Source: Melieria omissa (taxonomy: Eukaryota; Arthropoda; Insecta; Diptera; Ulidiidae). Taken from it: DNA of 64,000 nt. Below, one piece after another: positions 38,491 through 49,830 of this stretch. The stretch covers positions 116,945,510 through 117,009,509 of the forward strand of contig OZ020268.1 of the NCBI GenBank assembly GCA_963971225.1, written 5' to 3'. The notes beneath the pieces are model-generated. The model was not told where the DNA came from. It worked only from the letters and a program-made list of their open reading frames with translations, and did not search any database. The first letter of the stretch is position 1. Each line of letters opens with the position of its first letter. The position numbers were made by a program, and so were the translations under genes.

Positions 38491-39694
38491 CATTGCATTT
38501 GCGAAATATATTTTTTCTATATCTCTTCAAATGAGAAAAATTGCAAAACTACAATTAAAATTTTTTTCATTGCACCTCGTGGCAATTTTGACAAATGTCA
38601 AAATGTGCGCATATTTTACAGTTATTATTAGCATAATGTGTGAATATGCATATCGCGCATCAGTAATCACCAGCTGAGTGCCATTGTTGTCAACGCGACA
38701 CACACACATTCACACTTCGCCTCGTGCAACGTGTTGCAGGCCAATTTGTGAAATTTATTTTTATTGCCCTGGTCGTTGCAGCTGGTTGCGCCCTGTGCAC
38801 ACACATACATTGACACTTTTTTTTATTGCTGCTCAAACAGTGCTACCACTACTTTCTACTACTACTGCTTGTTGAGGTCCTTACGCGTCGGCGTCTAGTC
38901 GCACATTCGAACAGTCAAACATTTCAACGCCATAATTTCGAGCAATAAAAATGCACATCACTCAAAGTCAATAATCCTTTGCCCCTTTGGGTATTTTTTG
39001 TATTATTTTTTGTTTTGTTTGCTTGCTTGGCTTTGTTGTTATTGGCCGCGGCGACCCTAATGCGCTGGTCGTTTCGGGCGCAAAGGATTGTTGTCGCTGT
39101 TGTCACTGTTGTCGTAGTTGTTGTTCGCATGGTTATTGTTATTGTTCACATATGGCAGGCCGAACATGGCCATTATAGAATTTAGAATTTGCCATTTGTG
39201 TGGACGTTTTTGTGTCGCTTTGAATGCCAACAAACACAACAACAATAGCGAATCGTAAAAATATGCAAAACAATGAAAACGTAGCGCAGTCGGTGCGCTC
39301 CTGCAGCAGGCTGCAAAAAAATATAACGTTTGAGAACTTAATTTACCATAAAGCTCAATTTTGAAAAAAACAAAAATCGTAATGTTCTTTTTATGGCACC
39401 GCAAGCTGATTCGTTGCGGTGCTGAGGCGTTGCGTGGCGCGATGGATGTGATGGCCTTTTGTTGTGCATTGGTAGCGACGAAAAAGGTGGCCAGACAGCG
39501 TGCGGCAAGGTGATAGGGCTGGCAACTATGTAGGCTTGACTTGGGGGCGGAAAAGAGCGAGGAAGCATGAACCAAACGGACTCATAAGTAATTTAGACAT
39601 TTTGCAGCAGGTCCGTGGGTTACACGCAAAAAAAAACGGTATTTTCTAAGAAGTATTTCGATTGGTCTCTATTGACTTTTATATTATTACTTGA
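38491..39694. other. Non-coding stretch, GC-rich in part
   Basis: Unique-looking, with CACACA and TTG/GTT runs (38700, 38805, 39105). Frames on the minus strand (172 codons at 39057-39575) overlap triplet runs. Nothing is recognised. Confidence 0.5.
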
Positions 39695-39696
39695 TA

Positions 39697-39948
39697 CAGT
39701 TGTGTCTGTATCAAGTATCTGGGGTATAGTGAATACCCGATATAGTGAACACCTCGATATAGTGAACACCCAAATTCTGATATGGAGCCTCTAAATATTG
39801 AAAACAATTTTAATCAAAAAACAAAAAGTGTTTTTTTGAGCAAATAAAACGAGTTTTTGAACAAAAATCTTAACCTTGATATAGTGAACAACCTCGATAC
39901 TGTGAACAGGCCTTGTAATAATTAGTTCACTATATCCAGACACGACTG
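39697..39948. mobile_element. Pogo-like MITE, copy 1 (252 bp)
   Basis: TA flanks both ends. The left tip is CAGTTGTGTCTG and the right tip is CAGACACGACTG, so the termini are inverted and begin CAGT, as in pogo/Tigger elements. The phrase ATATAGTGAACA recurs several times inside. A second copy in opposite orientation lies at 58929-59174. Non-coding. Confidence 0.8.
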
Positions 39949-40189
39949 TATTTCTATAAGTTTTATTTTTACAAAAAATTATCCATATCTTATAGAGAGA
40001 AGTATTAAATTTTTGTATATCTTATACTAATAAAGTTATAAGGACCAAATTCAAGGATGTGGTAGTGTACATATTAGTCCTTAAAATATATATTAAAAAA
40101 AAAAAACTATTGGAAATTGCCAGAGATATTCAAGGACAAAATTTAAAAAGGACATTTTCAATACCTCTTCGTCCTTTTGCACCAGAGGA
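39949..40189. other. AT-rich stretch between two repeats
   Basis: No feature visible; it may include the decayed left part of the following family D copy. Confidence 0.4.
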
Positions 40190-40436
40190 TTAATTTGTCT
40201 AAGATTCTAAGGATTTTTCTCTTTCATTTGATGCCCATATTGTTATTCTACAATGCGCTTAATTTTTTAAATAATTTTTTGAAATAAACATGTCCTTCAA
40301 ATTTCAAACTTCTTTTAAAAAGAATCCTAACGTCAGAGAGAAAAACTAAAAACGCAGTTTTACTACATTTGGCCCCTAGTTTCGCAAGTATATAGATTTT
40401 TTCGTGTGTAAAATTTCTTGTTGCTCGGTGTAATCA
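40190..40436. repeat. Dispersed repeat family D, copy 3 (decayed)
   Basis: It shares CTCTTTCATTTGAT, AATTTTTTAAATAATTTTTTGAAAT, GAAAAACTAAAAACGC and CCCTAGTTTCGC-like text with 22480-22650 and 53930-54110. It ends TTGTTGCTCGGTGTA, a mutated form of the TTGTCGCACAGTGTTA tip. Confidence 0.55.
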
Positions 40437-41069
40437 CTTTAACCTTAGCTCACTGTTTTTAACCTGATCTAACTAACCTAACCTAACTTTACTTTAACTA
40501 ACTTTACTTCAACTAAGTTTAACTTTTAAACTAACTTTACTTTAACTAAACTAACTTTAGCTTCTACTGGTTACGTATTATTCACTGAAGACAACGCTCA
40601 GAGTTCAGAAGTTCTAAGTGGTTAATTTGAGTGCCGTATTGTTCTCCTGTTTGGTTAGTTTTGGAGTTCTTGGCAGTTTTGGTTAATAGCGTTTTTATCT
40701 TTGACAAGTAGAGGTTCTGATTTTGTGCGTCTTTACCTTTAGTCATTAGTGAGAGAGATATCAATCTGTGTTGTGGCATATAGCGTTTGCGGTTTTCTTT
40801 ACTTCTTTATAGATTCAGCGGTCAGTTATTGGATCTTAGGGCTCAATGTCCAATTAGAAACCAGTCTCGGTTCACATTAGTTTTTTTGTTGAAGTTGAGA
40901 CACTGCCAGGTGGCAAAATAAGGTAAAATATTCATAGAAAATTGGTATGTTTAGTACATAAAGTTTAGAGGTCATTTTGATATATTTTCGCAGGTGAAAA
41001 GGGCATGACACACCCATTTATTGTTGTTAAGCACCATAAACTACCAATTGTTTTATTCTGTATTCTTAA
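40437..41069. other. Non-coding stretch with CTAACCTAAC-like text
   Basis: Between 40440 and 40570 the phrases CTAACCTAACC, ACTTTACTTTAACTAA and similar recur irregularly. This is degenerate simple sequence, not an ordered telomere array. No gene. Confidence 0.5.
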
Positions 41070-41500
41070 AAGTTCTCTAAGGACCCAAAAGGGGCCAATC
41101 TCTGAAGTGTTAGTACCATCCAATCCAAATTTCTTCTGGATAACTTAAATGCTTTGAGAGTTCAAGTTGGAAAGTAATTTATTTCAAAGAATCCTTCTAA
41201 GAATCTCATGGAAGTTTCAGTACAATCTGGGCTAAATTTTTTCTCGATAACTAACCTCTTTTGAAAGTTAAAGTGAACCCACAGGGTTTATTTTCTAACA
41301 AATGTTTCTTTGAAAGAAATATCTGAAGTTTTAGTATTATCTGGTCCAATTTTCTTTTAAGAATCTAATTCAAGTTTTAGTGTTTTGAAAGTTGGAGTGG
41401 ATCCACAAGGTTCATTTTCTAACAAGTGTTTCTTTGAAGTTTCAGTACAATCTGAGTTAAATTTCTTCTCCATAACTCCACTGTTTTGGAAGTTATATTG
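41070..41500. repeat. Degenerate tandem repeat, unit about 120-140 bp
   Basis: The phrases GAAGTTTCAGTACAATCTG, AAATTTCTTCTCCATAACT and GAAAGTTGGAGTGGATCCAC-like text recur in order about three times. Strongly diverged and non-coding. Confidence 0.5.
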
Positions 41501-41549
41501 TCTAGTCGAACGATTCGGTTCGAGTCTCTTGCTGATTCTTATATATATA

Positions 41550-42130
41550 TATATCTTGAAATAAAACACAAGAAAATCGTTTTAATGTCCATCAATTTGG
41601 CTTTATTGCAAGGATAATTTTATGCCATTAATGTTTAAATATGATTTCGGGCATGTGGCCGCCGCGGCTGGCTCGAATAAAGCCAATTCTACAGGTCCAA
41701 TTTTTAAAGTTGATGGACACAGCTCCAATTGCTGTGCACGGTGGCGAATCGATTCATTCGGGTCCTCTTCAACATTTTGCTCTACAGCGGCAATTGTTTC
41801 TTCGGTGCGCACTGTTCGACGTCTCTGCGGATGCGTATTATCACATAGAGTAAACGTAGTGCGAAAACGACCCATGGTTAACCGAATTAATTGCTCTGAT
41901 GGACTTATGTCGACCATAAAATGGACGGAGCTTGCGGTAAACTTCGCGAACTGAACCATTATTTTCGAAATAAATTTGCACGATTTGCAAGCGTTGTTCT
42001 TTTGTCAACCTGTTCATGATGAAATGGCAAACCAAACTGAACATAAATGACATTAGAGTTGCCAGAATTTACCACAAAATGCCAGTTTTATCTCTATTCG
42101 AAAAACAAACCTCTAAAAAAACACCCTATA
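41550..42130 (-). mobile_element. Internally deleted Tc1/mariner-superfamily element
   Basis: The 5' tip, read on the minus strand from 42130, is TAGGGTGTTTTTTTAGAGG. I know this tip from a widespread insect element whose transposase has an N-terminal helix-turn-helix of the DUF4817 type. The other end, near 41550, lies next to a TA repeat and I could not define it. Most of the transposase gene is missing. Confidence 0.65.
41628..42017 (-). pseudogene. Transposase remnant (N-terminal HTH and last residues)
   Basis: Reading on the minus strand from the ATG at 42017, the frame begins MNRLTKEQRLQIVQIYFE and continues NNGSVREVYRKLRPFYGRH. This is the usual opening of a large insect transposase family with a DUF4817-type helix-turn-helix. 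One frameshift lies near 41910; past it, another frame continues with RRTVRTEETIAAVEQNV and SIRHRAQQL, again family wording. After about 110 codons the sequence jumps to the last residues, which read RGGHMPEIIFKH before a stop at 41628-41630. The whole catalytic DDE/D region is deleted, so the product cannot be active. It is an internal-deletion derivative. Confidence 0.75.
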
Positions 42131-45100
42131 TATACCTTTCAATACCTGTCTCGCTTTTGCTGGGCGTTAAACGGTTACAAAGTTAATGAAAGATGCTTAT
42201 TTCTTTTAGATTTTAGTTCAATCTAAAACACAGATTTCTTTGCTACTTTTTACATTTTTGTTTGTTAAAATAATCGAAAACTTTCTTTTCATAATCCATT
42301 CCGTTTTATGTTGTAAATTTTGCAAGTGTAGCGTCAATTGTGCCGTAGTTGTTTTTTCTTCATCTTTTTTTGAATTGCTTTCAGGATTCACCTTCTTTGC
42401 CGTTGCGGCAAGTGTTAAGTTGCGTTCGAGACTCTGCACGTGCAGAACAAATTGGCGCACGCAAATTTGAATATTGCGTTTTTGCAGCAATACAACAAAT
42501 TCCATGCTGCAAAAATTCCCAGAATTGCGGCATAGTTTGTGTGGTTTGTGTTGCGGCGGCTTTAGATTCAACGATGTGGCAACACGGGCTGGCGGCCATT
42601 TGGCACTTATCGACGTTTGAACGTACGTAGCGAAGCGACGTTTGAACTGACATGCAGACAGACAGACAAAAGGACAGACAAACAGCCAGTGAGATTTGTG
42701 AAACGTCAGCCAGAACTTGAATGAATAAACGCTTCGAATGCGGCAGCAGCGCATTCAGCAATTGTTGGCGCGAATTAAGCACAAAATCGTAAAAGACAAA
42801 GCTGCGCATAAAGACGAGATAACGAATAAATTAAATGCTAGACAGGCGTATTTTTGCTTTATGATTGATTAGTGGTGTGCGGCAGCGGCAGCTGGACACT
42901 GGCGCAGCGTAAGCGGCAGCGTCATCATCAACGGCGCAAATTGCCACCTTGCCGCTGCATGCTGCTAGTCAGTTCCGTCGCCTGTCGTTCGCGCAGGCAA
43001 TTAAAATGCAATTTCACTCGATGGCCTACACACTGGTTGCCGCAAACCGACACATTGCATATGCCAGCTGGCAAATGTGCAACATGATTAATTGTTGCAA
43101 CACGCAAAATGCCGCGCAACGAACACATTACGAGCTCCCAAAGGAATTATAAAAAAAAATTAAATTAATAACCAAAAAAAGAGAACAATAATTCGTATAA
43201 TCTTTTTGCAAATGATTCAAACAAATTATTCAACACAATGTTGTTACAACAACAACAAATCTTTAAAGCGCCAACTTCTAACCTTTGCGCTCTTTGTAGG
43301 GAAAAAGCGGTGGGAGTTGATTTGCATTTGCTGAACAACAACAATAAAAACAACAAATAACAAAAGCGTTTCATTTGTCATGCAATAAGCCAATTTGAAG
43401 CAACGGCATTAGGCTTATACGGTCTAAACAAAGTCAAAGTGCAAACGGCCAAAAGGCCGAGCAAAAAAAATTTCAGCAAATTATACTCGAAGGATCAACG
43501 AAGGACGGCAGCAGCAGCAGCGCACGGATTGCACTAAACTGCGCGCAAACAAAACATGAACAAAACGAAAAACAACAACAAAATGATGAAACGCAAAAAC
43601 AACAACCCAAATGATATGAAATAAATTTCCAACTGCAAATTAAGACATTTGTTAAAATGTCAGTTAACTTGGCCGACAGCTGAACAACGCCTTGTTGTTG
43701 CGCCAATACATACAGATAGACAAACATACAGGCAGACGGACATTCACACACCCAATTGTTGAGGGTTGCTGTTGTCGGTTGTTGTTGTTGTTGTTTGGCA
43801 GCAGGACGTCCTGTCTGACTTTTTGCCGCCCGTTTCACTGACCGACCTGGCTAAAGCAGCCTTTGTGACTGCCGCACAGCCATAAATGTCTGCCTGTCTG
43901 TCTGTCTGTTTGCTTGTTTGCGGTTGCCTCTGTATGTGTGTGTGGTGTTGCAAATTGGTTGACACCATTCGCAGTCAGTCGCGCATGCAATATATATGCG
44001 CCGGCCAATGCCCAGCCAACCTAACATAACAATGCAAAATATTAATGCGAATAGTCGCTGCCAGCAGAATTCATTTGAATTCGTCATTAAAATCAAATAC
44101 GAATGGCGGCGACCGCAGAAGCGGAATTATTTGTGGCTGCCACACGTATGTGGCATATAATTAGCAACGGTCGTTTGGCCGTGTGACATGGAATAGGGGG
44201 CGCCCAGAGGTAGTGGGGGAGGAGGCGAGGGTTTGCAGGAAAACGCGAAATACATAATGACTCAATTTAGCGACTGCCAAATGCCCGGGGAGTCATTACG
44301 GCGCTTTTACGTGGAAACCAACTTGAAATGAACTAAAGTGCCAAAGGGGGCGTTTCTGTGCGCGGAACCGAATGGATTTCCATGTCATACAATACACTAT
44401 TTTGTTATGATTAAAAGTGTAGTGTGGCAATTGGAAAATAAATGAAAAAATTACCCTTTTTTTTTGCATAGCAAATTTCGAGCTCAACTCTATGTGATTG
44501 AAGGTGAATAATTTGCGTCAAGACTTTTGAACGTACGGCGAGTCTAAACGAATGTAAATGAAGTCAAAAAGTGACTCATATGTAGACAATGGATGTAGAC
44601 TTTGGTTTTGACAGAGTATGAACAGAATTGGTGCAATAAATTTAGTACAAAAATTAAGTGAGATATTATTTCTAAAAAAGCTTAGGTATATTCTTGCGTT
44701 ATAGAAACTTAAAACGAGCCAGTTAGTAATTTTTTCAGAGGCCTTTTAAACTCATCATCGCTGTGGGAGGCAGTGAATCACACAATTCTAAGGGCTCAAC
44801 TTAGCGCTTTGTTCTTACAAATGTGATCTGAGGCATGAATTTAGAAGGATCAAGCGTAAAATTGCTACTGGGATCACTTACAATCATTTACAAATCATAC
44901 AACAAAAGATAATGAAGAGCATTGATTTCTTAAATATGTTATGATATCAATTTCGACTGTTAGAATGAAATAAGTTAAACAAATAGCTACAAGCCCTCAA
45001 CTATGATCAATTAGTGATTCAATTTGTGATCAGTTTGAGCACCAAACTTTCTGATAAGTTATGACAGAGCTTCTGACGATAGTGTAAGATTTAATCCTTA

Positions 45101-46021
45101 ACAATGATCAAAGACAGGCAAATTTGTTCAATTTTCGATCGCAGTTGGAGAGAGTAAATTAAAAGTTGTATAATTGTAATTTGATTGAGCTACTACTACC
45201 TTTCCTTTCAAAACCTGTTTTTCCTGTAAATATTTTGAGTATAGGTCTGTTTGGCAAGATTTTCAAAATCAAATTTTTAAAATCAAACTATCCAAAAAAG
45301 TAAAAAAACAGCAATTTGTAAGAAGTTGCAAGTTTTAACTCTTGGTTACACCACTGGGACTTGGCCCACTCACAATACACAGTAAAAAGGGTGTAAACAG
45401 GAGGATTAAAGAATTTCGTTCTTCGCTGATCTAAAAGTTTCATTTGCGGTTTGAAGTGGTAGGGAAAATGAAGTTTAATCAGACATTTAATGCAAAAGCC
45501 AAATAGTTCGTTGCGCTCAATCTGTAATTCTTCCCTTTCAGCTTCAGCGGGTAAAGTTGAGCAAGACCGTTGTGGGTCAGCAGACTCACGAACGCACAAT
45601 TTCTTTGCTGATCCCATTTGCCTCTAAATGGTTGCAGGAATTATTTTCCTTGCAGTCGATCATATGGCAGCCAGTCATATGTATTTTTGTTCTTCTTCTT
45701 ACTGGCAAAAAGTTACTGGACAAAATTTCTCCGCGCACGCGTAATTTTTATAAATTGTTAAAACAATGTTCAAACTACGGCCAGAATTTTTTGAAGTCAA
45801 AACGCTTATTAGTTTTAGAATTATAGGTGATGAAAAGTGAATAGGGTCTGATTGACCCAGAGTATGCTCGACGATTGAAAACGATGTCTGTTTGCAACTT
45901 GAATCATAAACATATAAAGCGATCTATGTTGGAAATATTGCCAATATACTTAGGTGTTCGCTTGTAGAAACACAAAAGTTGGTAAATTCACGACTTTATT
46001 TATATGTTAGGCAACCTGTGG
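42131..46021. other. Non-coding stretch, GC-rich 42300-44300
   Basis: The first 2 kb is unique-looking, with many CAA/TTG runs and CAGACAGA-type repeats (42652-42690, 43725, 43885). A 178-codon minus frame (42218-42754) has no recognisable domain or clear splice sites. From 44500 onward it is AT-rich with nothing recognised. Confidence 0.5.
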
Positions 46022-46521
46022 TTAACCCTTTCGAACCCGAATTTTACCCTGTGTTTCGATATTTCTTTTTGGTACTTAAATCATGAAACATTTACCTAAG
46101 AAGTGTGCTCACGACATTTGAAGTCACCACGCCTCTTTGTTAGAGTTCTAGAGCTACTTTACTTTTGAAAATTTAGGCTTTAAACGGGTTAAATAAAATT
46201 TGTGTAAATAATGTTTAGTTACGGAAAAATTTTATAATATTTATGGAAAAATACAAAATTATCACTTTTTGATTTTATTTAACCATTTTTAGAGAAACAG
46301 GGTTTTGATCAAACGCGCAAAATTTGTAGACTTCAATTAGAACACAAACTTTCCCGGATATCGCTGCAAATTATTTTTGGAATTTGTTTTGAATTTACTT
46401 CTAAAAATTTTAATTTTTTGGTGTCTTCTTAAATTAAACCCATAAATCAGTCGTAGCTTTTGCTTTAAGATGGCAAATAAGTGAAGTTGCTCTCAGGCAA
46501 CTATGGGGTCGAAAAGGTTAA
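46022..46521. mobile_element. TTAA-type family A element, intact 500-bp copy
   Basis: It starts TTAACCCTTTCGAACCC and ends GGGTCGAAAAGGTTAA. This is the simplest, uninterrupted copy and serves as the reference for the interrupted copy at 6031 and the amplified copy at 31271. The phrases TTTGATCAAACGCG, AGACTTCAATTAGAACACAA and GTTGCTCTCAGGCAAC are shared by all. Non-coding. Confidence 0.8.
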
Positions 46522-46559
46522 GAATATTTGAACTTTTCATTTTGTATTTTTAACATTGA

Positions 46560-46990
46560 AAAATTTAACACTGAAAAATTGACAAATGCAGTATGAATTA
46601 TTCAAATCGGTTCAGTAGTTTTCGAGATATGATGTTATCTACATATATCAGTGGGAACAAATTTCGTAGAAAACGAAGAGTTTAGAGTTGGAAATATGTG
46701 AAACAAACATTTATGAGAGAAAATAAATGGGGATCTGTCTTAGATCTGACATACCTGGGGGTAATATGGAAACAGTGGGCGCCTGTTTCATGAAAACCAT
46801 AATTTTTTATGGTAGCCCCATTAAAAGTTTAACAAAGGGGGTAAGTATGTTCTGAAGAAATGTTCAAAAGAGAGAATTAATGGAGTTTAACGCGCTAAGA
46901 ATAACTTTTGAGAAGGTCTGGTGCAATTTGTCGAATTTCTTAGCACTCGTCTGATTTTTGGCCTCAATGCGTTGCTCCATTTAACTCCAC
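46560..46990 (+). repeat. Dispersed repeat family B, copy 3
   Basis: Same order and direction as 16330-16815: AATCGGTTCAGTAGTTTTCG, GAGAAAATAAATGG, ACCTGGGGGTAATATGG, TTTTTATGGTAGCCCC and CCTCAATGCG. Diverged and non-coding. Confidence 0.65.
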
Positions 46991-47918
46991 TCCAGATCCT
47001 CAAGTTGTTGGATGCAGTTTTCATTAATCCTCGACTAGGAACCATAATAATTTGCAAAAGAGTGGTAAGAATACAAAAAGATTTAACACATACTTTTCTG
47101 GATCTTTAACCATGAACATGCGAAAATAGTTGTGGTTCTCTCACTTTTAAGTAGGGTTGGCGTAATACACATACACACGTACATACAACTGCAAATGCAC
47201 TTTCACACATTGTGGCATTCCTAAGAGTTTCATGTTAAAATGTGCTTTAAGCCGATTTTTTTTCGTTGGAAGCGAGTCCACTTTGTGGGCTGACAAGAAG
47301 GCGTGACCATAGTGAAGGGTAACAATAAACCGCAATAAATATTGCAATTCAACTTTCTTGACACAAACGAACCAAATATCTCCATTCTTCTACAAATTTT
47401 CACTCGCCTTAGCTAAGCTAAGCCTTTTACCTATTCCTGGTATTCGCCATACAATGCAACAACAACAACATTTGCTAATAGAATCTGAACGGGCAACTCG
47501 CGCCCCGTTCGCATTGAATGCGCCACATATCAGAAAACATGATAAATCGCCATCTACGATTGCAGCGATAAATTATAACTCATCGATCGTAGCGGCGATT
47601 GAACGATCGTTGCGCTGAGATAAGCTAAAAAGACAACAACAACAATAACTGCACTTGGCACTGCAGGCAAGAAAAAATGGAAAAATACGCTGCGTTTAAT
47701 TGAAAAGTGAAAAACCACCAGCGACCACGCCGCTTCTATTCGGTCGCATTTTTGGGGGCGCGGGGTGGACGCGCGAATATGATGTTTCATAAATTCTCAT
47801 TTTTCAATCATGGCGTGTTGCGCCCAAGCGCGCCAATTCCTCTGGCATTGCAAGCTCGCCGCACGAGCAACAACAACCGAAAAATACTATAAAAAACAAA
47901 ATAATGCACTGCCCACTT
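46991..47918. other. Intron-like stretch downstream of the exon
   Basis: On the minus strand this follows the donor site of the exon at 47921-48639. It includes CAACAACAACA runs near 47460 and 47636. No further exon was recognised. Confidence 0.45.
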
Positions 47919-47920
47919 AC

Positions 47921-48639
47921 CGATGGATCCGTCGAGCGAGTAGGCATTGCGCTGCCATGCCCACGTACATAAATCACAGGTGGTAAGTCCGTCGGCGGCG
48001 ACGCTCTCGTCGAGAAAGGGCGGTCGCGGCGGCGGCGGCACGAAACGGCCATTCCACAGGCCGTTTTCGCTAGCGTCGAAGGCGAGCGGCGATTCGAATG
48101 TGTCCTCCTCGATGGCATTCGACCACCAGTCGGCATCGTCGTCGGGCAGGTAGCTGTTGCTGTCCGGCGCACCGAGGCTGCCGCCGCTGCCACTGTCAAT
48201 GGCGGCGTCATCGTTCACCGTCGCCGTTGCGGCCAAATCGGCGGCCACCGATGCGTCGTACGGCGACAGCAGCTGATTGCCATAGGCGGGCGCTGACGTC
48301 GGTGTGGCCGTCGCCGTTGCCGGCTGATGCTGTTGACTCGGACTGTGGCTGCGATGCGACGTGCCGGCTAGCGAATCCAACCGCGAATTGGGAAACGCTG
48401 TACGCACCGTTGTTGTGGCACCGAGAAAGATATCCGCTCCAATTGGACCGGGTAGGCGGGGAAACATTTTTCGCGACACCACTGAATGACGACGAACGAT
48501 GGCGGCGGCGATGGCGGTTACTGATTCAAGTTCCTTATCGTTGTTGTTGTAAGAATTGTTGTTGCGATTATTTGGATAACGTTGCACAAAAGCTACCGCA
48601 TGGAATTGGCCGAATGCTGACTGCTGCAATGCTGGAACG
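47921..48639 (-). CDS. Internal coding exon of an unidentified gene
   Basis: This is the only convincing host exon in the window. On the minus strand an acceptor (TTTGTCTCGTTTCAG) precedes base 48639, and a donor (ATCG|GTAAGTGGG) follows base 47921. Between them one frame stays open for 239 codons, beginning with the last base of a codon and ending with the first base of another (phases 2 and 1). The composition is GC-rich at third positions, unlike the AT-rich surroundings. The product begins with a basic, Asn-rich part (NNRNNNSYNNND), then has Ser/Thr/Ala/Pro-rich linkers, an acidic segment with DDDADWW, a proline run (VPPPPRPPF) and a Cys-containing end (TCDLCTWAWQ). I do not recognise the family and see no membrane segment. 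The low-complexity parts suggest a disordered region. The open frame extends past both splice sites by chance. Confidence 0.7.
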
Positions 48640-48783
48640 CTGAAACGAGACAAAGACACAAAATTTGAATTTTTTGTAATGACTGAGAATTTAATAAAAA
48701 AAAAGAATTTTGGAAAATTTTTTTTTACAAAATAACTACGGCAAGCATAGATATATAAAGACAATTATTTTTTTAATAAGTTA

Positions 48784-49525
48784 TCAGGTGTACAACTTTG
48801 CTTCCGCCGTTTTCCGATAGGTGGCTGTACCGGCTGAGGCTGGTTGAAATACATAGATGGTAATGCCTTTAAAGTGAGTGTGGACAGTGCCTAACGAATT
48901 GTCATCGCCGTTTCAGTGACAGTTGTTCTTGTTTTCGTATTATTCACGCTCGAAAATGTCCGTTTATGTGCCCAATTCTCGCCATTTGCGGGAAGTTTTA
49001 CTTTTCTGTTACAATTCCAAAAAAAATGCAGCTGAAGCGCATCGAATGCACTCAGAAACTTACGGTGATGCTGCTCTGAGTGAAAGAACGTGTCGGGAGT
49101 GGTTTCAACGTTTTAAAAATGGTGATTTCGACATGACAAAGTCATCCTCCAACACGACAATGCTCGGCCTCACGTCGCAAAAGTGGTCAAAAAGTACCTG
49201 GAAACGCTGAAATGGGAAGTCTTGCCCCACCCGCCGTATTCCCCAGATGTCGCCCCTTCTGACTTCCACCTATTCCGTTCGATGGCATACGGCCTGGCAG
49301 ATCAACATTTTCAATCCTTCGAAGAATTGGAAAAATGGATTGCTTCATGGATAGCGTCAAAAGAGGACTCCTTTTTTCGAGCCGGGATCCGAAAATTGCC
49401 GGAAAGATGGGAGAAAGTTGTCGCTAGCGACGGACAATACTTTGAATAATACATCTGTAAGCACTTTTTCGCAATAAAGCTTTTAATTTTGGAAAAAAAC
49501 GGCGGAAGCAAAGTTGTACACCTGA
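48784..49525 (+). mobile_element. Internally deleted mariner (742 bp)
   Basis: Flanked by TA (48782-48783 and 49526-49527), with perfect 30-bp terminal inverted repeats beginning TCAGGTGTACAACTTTG. A full-length member would be about 1.3 kb. It is inserted in the intron with its left end about 145 bp upstream of the acceptor of the exon at 47921-48639, as read on the minus strand. Confidence 0.9.
48956..49449 (+). pseudogene. Mos1/cecropia-like mariner transposase, internal deletion
   Basis: The frame opens MSVYVPNSRHLREVLLFCYN and runs through the N-terminal helix-turn-helix with WFQRFKNGDFD (about residue 60). It then jumps, near 49130-49140, to the region around the second catalytic Asp (HDNARPH), which is read in another frame. 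It regains the C-terminal frame with LETLKWEVLPHPPYSPDVAP and SDFHLF (third catalytic Asp, 34 residues after the second) and ends ERWEKVVASDGQYFE. About 190 codons, including the first catalytic Asp, are missing. The product is dead, but the termini are intact, so the element could have been moved by another copy's transposase. It belongs to a different mariner group from the copies at 11.0 and 52.4 kb. Confidence 0.88.
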
Positions 49526-49540
49526 TAATTTAATAATACA

Positions 49541-49830
49541 TCTTATTTTAAAGCTTAGAACGGGTTGAATAAATTTTGTATAAATATTTTGTTATTACAG
49601 AAAACTTATTTGATATTTATGGAAAAATACAAAATTATGACTTTTTAATTTTATTCAACCATTATTAAAGAAACGGGGTTTTGATCAAACGCGCCCAATT
49701 CGTAGACTTCAATTAGAACACAAACTTTCTCCGATATCGCTGTAAATTATTGGTAATTTTTTGGGGATAACAGTAAAATGTTTGTAATTTGCTTAGAATT
49801 CACTTCTAAAAATATTAATTTGTTGGTGTT
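49541..49830 (+). repeat. Family A fragment, copy 4
   Basis: It matches the middle of family A from AACGGGTTGAATAAATTTTG through TTTGATCAAACGCG, AGACTTCAATTAGAACACAA and ATTAATTTGTTGGTGT. Neither TTAA end is present. The element joins directly to a family B copy, so it is a broken or recombined piece. Confidence 0.7.

Noticed and set aside
40440..40570. CTAACCTAAC-like text as a possible telomere repeat
   Set aside because: Irregular and mixed with ACTTTAACTAA phrases; flies lack the TTAGG repeat and there is no ordered array.
42218..42754. 178-codon minus-strand frame
   Set aside because: Lys/Thr/Gln-rich and unbroken, but with no recognised motif, no clear splice sites and overlapping frames on the other strand; could be chance.
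48098..48643. 181-codon plus-strand frame opposite the host exon
   Set aside because: Arg/Cys/His-rich shadow of the GC-rich minus-strand exon, which has proper splice sites.
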